6,177 nt of DNA from Neisseriaceae bacterium. GTDB taxonomy: Bacteria > Pseudomonadota > Gammaproteobacteria > Burkholderiales > Neisseriaceae. The stretch is taken from NCBI GenBank assembly GCA_017446355.1, contig JAFSQZ010000026.1, positions 1 through 6,177 on the forward strand, in the 5' to 3' direction. Below are positions 1 through 3,909 of the stretch, piece by piece. Every line of letters begins with the position of its first letter. Position 1 is the first letter of the stretch. The translations under genes and the position numbers were made by a program. The notes under the pieces were generated by a model. That model was not told the DNA's origin and searched no databases. It saw only the letters and a program-made list of their open reading frames with translations.

Positions 1-383
<383 letters not shown>

Positions 384-412
384 CATTGTTGATAAACACC
401 TTAAAAAACCTG

Positions 413-470
413 AAAAACCATCATTCATTGTTGCATCACACCAAACAATGAATGATGCGTTTTTATTTAT
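413..470 (+). terminator. Rho-independent terminator of the rhlE-like gene
   Basis: A perfect 14-bp inverted repeat (CATCATTCATTGTT at 419-432, AACAATGAATGATG at 444-457) encloses an 11-nt loop. It is followed by CG and a T-rich run, TTTTTATTTAT. An A-run before the left arm can pair with the T-run, so the hairpin could also act on the minus strand, but no minus-strand gene needs it here. It lies about 35 bp after the helicase stop. Confidence 0.85.
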
Positions 471-575
471 AAACCTTTGCAAAACGCATCATTCTGAATA
501 AAAAACAATAAATTCAACATTATTTTTTAATAAGAAAAATTTTCGCAAAACGTTATTGATGAATGATAAAAATAG
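471..575 (+). repeat. Decayed copy of the palindromic intergenic repeat (copy 1)
   Basis: This stretch begins AAACCTTTGCAAAAC, followed three bases later by TCATTCTGAA. That is the same layout as the reverse complement of 1811-1838, with only the three spacer bases differing. It also has a weak central hairpin, ACAATAAAT-tcaac-ATTATT (505-524), matching in position the cores of the copies at 1567-1661 and 1731-1821. The right-hand part is too degenerate and AT-rich to set a clear end, so the end given is approximate. It contains a second GCAAAACG at 545-552 (the first is at 478-485). The region also lies directly upstream of the hprA-like gene and must hold its promoter, but I see no clear -35/-10 pair. 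Confidence 0.45.
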
Positions 576-617
576 ATTTCGCAAATATTTCAATAAGTTA
601 ACCAACTAGGAACCCAA

Positions 618-1556
618 ATGAATATTGTTTTTTTAGACAGTGCCACTTTACCACGTCAATTGCAATTTAATTTCCCTTATCAATGGCAAGATTTTGCGTA
701 TACATCACCAGAAGAAACGTGTGAACGCATCGCCAATGCAGATATTGTATTAACCAATAAAGTTTATATGGGTGCAACAGAAATGGACGCAGCACCTAAT
801 TTAAAGTTAATTGCGGTTTGTGCCACAGGATTTAATAATGTAGACATAGAAGCTGCTAAAACACGCGGTATTACCGTATGCAATGTACCTGCATATGGCA
901 ACGATAGCGTTGCCGAACATGCTCTAATGATGATTTTGGCTTTAATGCGCAATTTACCTGCTTATACACGTGATGTTAGTGCTGGTTTTTGGCAAAAATC
1001 AGCCCATTTTACGCATTTTTCTGCCCCTATTCGTAATGTAAACGGCAAAACTTTAACCATTTTTGGACGTGGTAATGTTGGCAAAACGCTTGCTCATTAC
1101 GCCGAAACTTTGGGAATGAAGATTATTTGGGGAGAACATAAAAACGCTGATATGGTGCGTGAAGGTTACACCGATTTTCAGGCAGCCTTAAAACAAGCAG
1201 ATGTCGTCTCTTTAAATTGTCCATTAAACGAACAAACGTATCATTTAATTGGTGAAAATGAGTTGCAAATAATGAAACCACAAGCCATTTTAATCAATTT
1301 GGGACGAGGCGGTTTAGCAGATGAACAAGCCGTTTTAGCTGCCTTAAAATATGGACAATTAGGCGGTGCTGGTTTTGATGTATTAAGTCAGGAACCACCA
1401 CGTGATGGCAATCCTTTGTTATCACATTTGCCAAATTTAATTGTAACACCACATATTGCTTGGGCTGGCGATAATGCTTTGGACAGAATGGTGCAAATTT
1501 TACAAGATAATATCAATGGTTTTATAGCAGGCACACCACAAAATGTACTGGTATAA
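618..1556 (+). CDS. hprA: NAD-dependent D-2-hydroxyacid dehydrogenase (glycerate dehydrogenase / hydroxypyruvate reductase type)
   Basis: This is a complete 312-residue member of the D-isomer-specific 2-hydroxyacid dehydrogenase family, close to the usual 310-320 residues. The family reversibly reduces 2-keto acids with NAD(P)H in the cytoplasm; HprA-type members convert hydroxypyruvate to D-glycerate. The N- and C-terminal segments form the substrate domain and the middle is a Rossmann fold. The nucleotide-binding loop is GRGNVG (150-155). The catalytic set is intact: Arg230 in NLGRGG, Glu259 in SQEPP and His279 in TPHIAW, with FDV (253-255) between them. After the second Rossmann strand the acidic residue is Glu173 (IIWGEHK) rather than the commoner Asp. 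ATG 618 is preceded by AGGAA at 608-612, a well-spaced ribosome binding site. The family is certain; substrate, and therefore the hprA name, is inferred from similarity to Neisseria proteins annotated as glycerate dehydrogenase. A DUS lies inside the gene at 1177-1188. Terminators upstream and downstream suggest it is transcribed alone. Confidence 0.85.
   Translation: MNIVFLDSATLPRQLQFNFPYQWQDFAYTSPEETCERIANADIVLTNKVYMGATEMDAAPNLKLIAVCATGFNNVDIEAAKTRGITVCNVPAYGNDSVAEHALMMILALMRNLPAYTRDVSAGFWQKSAHFTHFSAPIRNVNGKTLTIFGRGNVGKTLAHYAETLGMKIIWGEHKNADMVREGYTDFQAALKQADVVSLNCPLNEQTYHLIGENELQIMKPQAILINLGRGGLADEQAVLAALKYGQLGGAGFDVLSQEPPRDGNPLLSHLPNLIVTPHIAWAGDNALDRMVQILQDNINGFIAGTPQNVLV
1177..1188 (-). 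repeat. DNA uptake sequence (AGGCTGCCTGAA form) inside hprA
   Basis: TTCAGGCAGCCT is the exact reverse complement of AGGCTGCCTGAA. On the plus strand the site continues TTAA instead of GAA, so it matches the AGGCAGCCTGAA form with one mismatch. It is read as FQAAL (residues 187-191), a different frame from the hrpA copies. Confidence 0.7.
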
Positions 1557-1566
1557 AAAATAAAAA

Positions 1567-1661
1567 TCCTTGCAAAACTCGTTATTCTAAATAATCTGAA
1601 TAAAGTGCAACAAAACAAAGAATCTAACATTCTTGCTTAATGTTTCGTTCAAAACAATGAC
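1567..1661 (+). repeat. Decayed copy of the palindromic intergenic repeat (copy 2)
   Basis: The copy starts CCTTGCAAAACTCGTTATTCT, resembling CCTTTGCAAAACTTGTCATTCT on the reverse strand at 1835-1815. It has the same central hairpin context, ACAAAGAAT-ctaac-ATTCTT (stem 1618-1623 with 1629-1634). Near its right end are TTCGTTCAA and AATGAC, which match the far end of the 1731-1821 copy. It begins about ten bases after the hprA stop. Together with copy 3, two DUS and a terminator it accounts for most of the 1557-1898 gap, in which I see no gene. Confidence 0.5.
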
Positions 1662-1684
1662 ACGCCAAACCAGATTTACCAAAG

Positions 1685-1708
1685 TTTCAGGCAGCCTGAA
1701 ACCTTTTT
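1685..1708 (+). repeat. Composite DUS hairpin followed by a T-run; possible hprA terminator
   Basis: The 15-mer TTCAGGCAGCCTGAA (1686-1700) reads as AGGCAGCCTGAA on the plus strand and AGGCTGCCTGAA on the minus strand. With flanking bases it forms a 7-bp hairpin, TTTCAGG-cag-CCTGAAA, then CC and TTTTT. This is the only hairpin plus T-run I see downstream of hprA in its direction before the strong terminator at 1852-1889. The three-base loop and short stem make terminator function uncertain; the DUS call is firm. Confidence 0.8.
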
Positions 1709-1730
1709 AAAACACTACTTTTTATTATTC

Positions 1731-1821
1731 GTCATTTTGACCTTGAACGAAGTGAACGGGAAAAATCTTTATAAAACAAAGAATGAGATTCTTCACTTTT
1801 CTGCGAAAAGTTCAGAATGAC
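1731..1821 (-). repeat. Palindromic intergenic repeat, best-preserved copy (copy 3)
   Basis: This element of about 91 bp is bounded by near-identical inverted ends: GTCATTTTGA (1731-1740) and TCAGAATGAC (1812-1821), with 9 of 10 bases complementary. Inside are a central hairpin, AAGAAT-gag-ATTCTT (1779-1793), and a side hairpin, CTTTTC-tgc-GAAAAG (near 1796-1810). The CATTCTGA...GAATCT layout resembles short non-coding palindromic repeats common between genes in many bacteria. It has no coding capacity. On the right it continues into CAAGTTTTGCAAAGG and then directly into a DUS. It is inverted relative to copies 1 and 2. Confidence 0.65.
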
Positions 1822-1836
1822 AAGTTTTGCAAAGGT

Positions 1837-1851
1837 TTCAGGCAGCCTGAA
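1837..1851. repeat. Composite DNA uptake sequence (15-mer)
   Basis: An exact TTCAGGCAGCCTGAA, carrying both 12-mer DUS forms on opposite strands. It abuts the GCAAAGG end of the palindromic repeat on one side and the terminator's A-run on the other. Confidence 0.85.
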
Positions 1852-1889
1852 AATAAAAAAAGCACGAACAAAAACTGTTCGTGCTTTTT
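1852..1889 (-). terminator. Rho-independent terminator of the LysM gene (bidirectional form)
   Basis: A perfect 10-bp stem (AGCACGAACA 1861-1870, TGTTCGTGCT 1876-1885) has a 5-nt loop. On the minus strand it lies about 10 bp after the LysM gene stop and is followed by a long T-run (seven T, then ATTT). The plus strand also has a short T-run, so it may stop rightward transcription from hprA as well. Confidence 0.92.
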
Positions 1890-1898
1890 CACTTTAAC

Positions 1899-3149
1899 TT
1901 ACTCAAATTTCAAAAATTCAGGTTTTGGGATTCTTTGGCTTGTACCTAATGTATCCAAATCACGACCTGGTTCTGCCAGTAAATCTTCTTTGCTCACAGA
2001 TTTAACGCTCTCCAAGATAATGGCAGAAGAAACATTTCTACCCGCACGATACACCATTGCCAAAGCAATTTCTTCTACTGGTGTATTCACAAGACGAGTT
2101 GGCTCTTCTTTTGGATTATTACTTGTTGCACCACCCCAAGGAGATTGAATAACACGACTACGTTTGTATACACCTAAAACAGTGCCACGATCAACGCCAT
2201 CATTCACACCTTTATTGAGAATAATCGTTTGCATGGTACCGCTTTCGCTAATACCTTCCATAATGTCAATAATATCGGCTTGAACAGATTGACTAGGCTC
2301 GTGTGGCATAAAATTAAAACTGTTTAAACCTTCTGGTTTAGGAATTAAATAATCGTGTTTTGTGATTTCGGCAACACCTTGAGTAATCATTAAAGGTTGC
2401 GCTGTGCGAACAGCTGTCATACCATTTTTTGTATCGCTGAAATATTTTTCATCTGTTTCGGCGTAATACTCGTTTGCCAACAATGCTTCGCGCGCTTCTG
2501 CTGAACGATGAGACAGTGCAGAATCAGGTGTTGATAAAGTTTTGGCTTCACCCACAAACTCTACTAATTGTCCCAAATTTTGTTGTGTTCTAGGATCTTT
2601 CAAAGCGTTTTTAACACGGAAAATGAGATAGTCGCCGTGTTGCGTAATACCATCGGCATAAATGCGATCACCAATGGTATACAAAGTACGACCATCAGGT
2701 CCTGCAACAATACGCGCAGTTTTTTGTAAGAAATCCTCGCCTGTAACGAATTGAGGATGTTTCATAAACATTTTGTAAAAATCTACGTCTATGGTGTTAA
2801 TGCCGTAGCCTGAACCATCATCGCGTACTTTTGGTGAAAGTTTGATGGTTGGAATACCACCGCGTCCTTCTACGCCTAAAACAGGACGACCATTGACATA
2901 GCGCAACACCAAAACTTGTCCTGGATAAATTAAATGTGGGTTTTTGATTTTGTTACGATTGATTTGCCATAATTTGGGCCATTTCCAAGGACGATAGAGA
3001 TATTTACCCGAAATACCCCACAAGGTGTCCCCTTTTTTTACCGTGTAACGCGCTGGAGCGTTTTTCTTAATGCGCAAAGTTTCAGCGATGCTTGGGGTTG
3101 AAATAATCATACTTGCTGCACAAAGCAAGGTTATAATAGACTTTTTCAT
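1899..3149 (-). CDS. Secreted LysM peptidoglycan-binding protein
   Basis: This 416-residue protein is read on the minus strand. The N-terminus MKKSIITLLCAASMIISTPSIA is a signal peptide with likely cleavage after residue 22 (SIA/ET), so the protein should be exported. A single LysM domain lies at about 35-83: YTVKKGDTLWGIS, a WKWPKLWQIN stretch, then NPHLIYPGQVLVL. LysM domains bind N-acetylglucosamine in peptidoglycan. The remaining 330 residues have no catalytic motif I recognise; NKGVNDGVDRGTVLGV (312-327) resembles a small beta-fold seen C-terminally in LysM proteins of this kind. I chose ATG 3147-3149 because the signal peptide starts there and GGAAAGG (3157-3163) sits upstream. The same frame extends 40 codons further to 3269, but that extension would bury the signal peptide and overlap the def promoter. 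From memory, a LysM gene divergent from def is a conserved arrangement in Neisseria and other betaproteobacteria. A cell-envelope role is inferred. Confidence 0.85.
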   Translation of the reverse strand: MKKSIITLLCAASMIISTPSIAETLRIKKNAPARYTVKKGDTLWGISGKYLYRPWKWPKLWQINRNKIKNPHLIYPGQVLVLRYVNGRPVLGVEGRGGIPTIKLSPKVRDDGSGYGINTIDVDFYKMFMKHPQFVTGEDFLQKTARIVAGPDGRTLYTIGDRIYADGITQHGDYLIFRVKNALKDPRTQQNLGQLVEFVGEAKTLSTPDSALSHRSAEAREALLANEYYAETDEKYFSDTKNGMTAVRTAQPLMITQGVAEITKHDYLIPKPEGLNSFNFMPHEPSQSVQADIIDIMEGISESGTMQTIILNKGVNDGVDRGTVLGVYKRSRVIQSPWGGATSNNPKEEPTRLVNTPVEEIALAMVYRAGRNVSSAIILESVKSVSKEDLLAEPGRDLDTLGTSQRIPKPEFLKFE

Positions 3150-3156
3150 TTGCAGA

Positions 3157-3163
3157 CCTTTCC
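3157..3163 (-). promoter_or_regulatory. Ribosome binding site fixing the LysM gene start
   Basis: On the minus strand GGAAAGG stands seven bases before ATG 3147-3149. It supports that start over the longer in-frame ATG at 3269. Confidence 0.7.
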
Positions 3164-3267
3164 GTTCTGGAATAACATATTTTACGACAGCCGTAATGAT
3201 AGTGCATTTCACAACTTTTCGGCTAGTTTTATGCAAAAACGTGTTAAGAAAAATGCAAGTATGCCAC

Positions 3268-3311
3268 ACTTTGAGAAAAAATTCTTTAAACTTTGATAAA
3301 AAATTCTTTAA
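3268..3311 (+). repeat. 22-bp tandem duplication in the def promoter region
   Basis: Two head-to-tail 22-bp units (3268-3289 and 3290-3311) differ at one base only: ACTTTGAG versus ACTTTGAT at the eighth position, each then running into AAAAAATTCTTTAA. The period is about two helical turns. It lies 17 bp before the def start. Confidence 0.9.
3271..3299 (+). promoter_or_regulatory. Candidate sigma-70 promoter for def
   Basis: TTGAGA (3271-3276) and TGATAA (3294-3299) are 17 bp apart, resembling -35 and -10 boxes. The -35 lies in the first copy of the 22-bp duplication and the -10 spans the equivalent position of the second. The -10 is a modest match in an AT-rich area, so the call is tentative. 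Confidence 0.45.
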
Positions 3312-3328
3312 TTGAGAGAGGAAATTTT

Positions 3329-3832
3329 ATGGCTTTGTTGTCCATTTTGACTCACCCTAATGAGCGTTTACATATTATTGCTCAACCTGTTGAGAAAATT
3401 GATGCACGTATTCAACAAATTGTTGCGGATATGACGGAAACGATGTACACCGCAAAAGGAATTGGTTTAGCCGCCACACAAGTGGATATTCACGAAAGAA
3501 TTGTGGTGATTGATGTGAGCGAAGAACGCAATCAATTGCTGGTGTTGATTAACCCAACCATTACTCATAAAGATGGTGAAACCACTTACGAAGAAGGTTG
3601 TTTATCGGTTCCTGGCATTTATGACACTGTTAGCCGTGCCAAAACGGTTACTTTGACTTATCAAGATATTGATGGCAATGCGCAAACTTTGGAAGCTGAT
3701 GGACTTTTGGCGATTTGTATTCAACACGAATTGGATCATTTGGCTGGAAAATTATTTGTGGAATATTTATCGCCTTTAAAGCAAAATCGCATTAAAACCA
3801 AATTAAAAAAACGCCAACGCGAAACGATGTAA
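3329..3832 (+). CDS. def: Peptide deformylase
   Basis: Def removes the formyl group from the N-terminal formyl-methionine of nascent proteins at the ribosome, using a metal ion (Fe2+ in most bacteria). The 167-residue length is normal. All three motifs are intact: GIGLAATQ (44-51), EEGCLS (88-93) with metal ligand Cys91, and HELDH (133-137) with ligands His133 and His137 and catalytic Glu134. The start is ATG 3329 ([14 protein letters not shown]) because GAGAGAGGAAA lies just upstream and the protein aligns with family N-termini there. The frame opens earlier at 3293, but that would add 12 unconserved residues. The C-terminus is basic ([12 protein letters not shown]), as usual for tails contacting the ribosome. 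In many bacteria fmt, encoding methionyl-tRNA formyltransferase, follows def; here hrpA follows instead. def is divergent from the LysM gene, and no convincing terminator separates it from hrpA. Confidence 0.97.
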   Translation: MALLSILTHPNERLHIIAQPVEKIDARIQQIVADMTETMYTAKGIGLAATQVDIHERIVVIDVSEERNQLLVLINPTITHKDGETTYEEGCLSVPGIYDTVSRAKTVTLTYQDIDGNAQTLEADGLLAICIQHELDHLAGKLFVEYLSPLKQNRIKTKLKKRQRETM

Positions 3833-3850
3833 CATTTTTGTAACATTTTT
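3830..3850 (+). repeat. 11-bp tandem repeat across the def stop codon
   Basis: TAACATTTTT occurs at 3830-3839 and again at 3841-3850, separated by one G. The first copy supplies the def stop codon TAA. It looks like a small slippage duplication. Confidence 0.75.
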
Positions 3851-3853
3851 CTT

Positions 3854-3888
3854 TTCAGGCAGCCTTAATGTTGTTTTCAGGCTGCCTG
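3854..3888. repeat. Inverted pair of DNA uptake sequences between def and hrpA
   Basis: TTCAGGCAGCCT (3854-3865) and TTCAGGCTGCCT (3876-3887) are reverse complements of the two DUS forms. They give a perfect 10-bp stem, CAGGCAGCCT (3856-3865) with AGGCTGCCTG (3879-3888), around a 13-nt loop. Paired DUS often serve as terminators in Neisseria, but no T-run follows on either strand, so termination here is doubtful. The loop contains ATG 3868, an alternative in-frame hrpA start. Confidence 0.8.
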
Positions 3889-3897
3889 CACTGTGTT

Positions 3898-3903
3898 AAG
3901 GGG
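3898..3903 (+). promoter_or_regulatory. Ribosome binding site favouring the TTG start of hrpA
   Basis: AAGGGG lies six bases before TTG 3910-3912, good spacing and a strong Shine-Dalgarno match. The rival ATG at 3868 has only the AGG of the DUS stem upstream. Confidence 0.65.
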
Positions 3904-3909
3904 TATACT

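Noticed and set aside
1557..1898. CRISPR array, tRNA or phage attachment site in the gene-free gap
   Set aside because: The repeats are irregularly spaced DUS and one palindromic element; there is no regular spacer structure, cloverleaf or integrase gene.
1783..2148. Plus-strand open frame of 121 codons
   Set aside because: It lies over the palindromic repeat, a DUS, the terminator and the antisense of the LysM gene 3' end; it has no ribosome binding site and no protein-like motif.
3182..3196. TTACG-acagc-CGTAA inverted repeat in the LysM/def intergenic region as an operator
   Set aside because: Only five base pairs per arm in AT-rich DNA, with no second copy; chance is likely.
3150..3269. 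N-terminal extension of the LysM protein to ATG 3269
   Set aside because: It would bury a good signal peptide and run into the def promoter duplication; a proper ribosome binding site precedes the 3149 start.
3293..3328. Upstream ATG for def adding 12 residues
   Set aside because: It overlaps the candidate promoter and the 22-bp repeat; ATG 3329 has the ribosome binding site and the family-like N-terminus.
3904..3909. TATACT as a -10 box for hrpA
   Set aside because: It touches the start codon, has no matching -35 at 17 bp, and lies between the ribosome binding site and TTG, so it is more simply spacer sequence.
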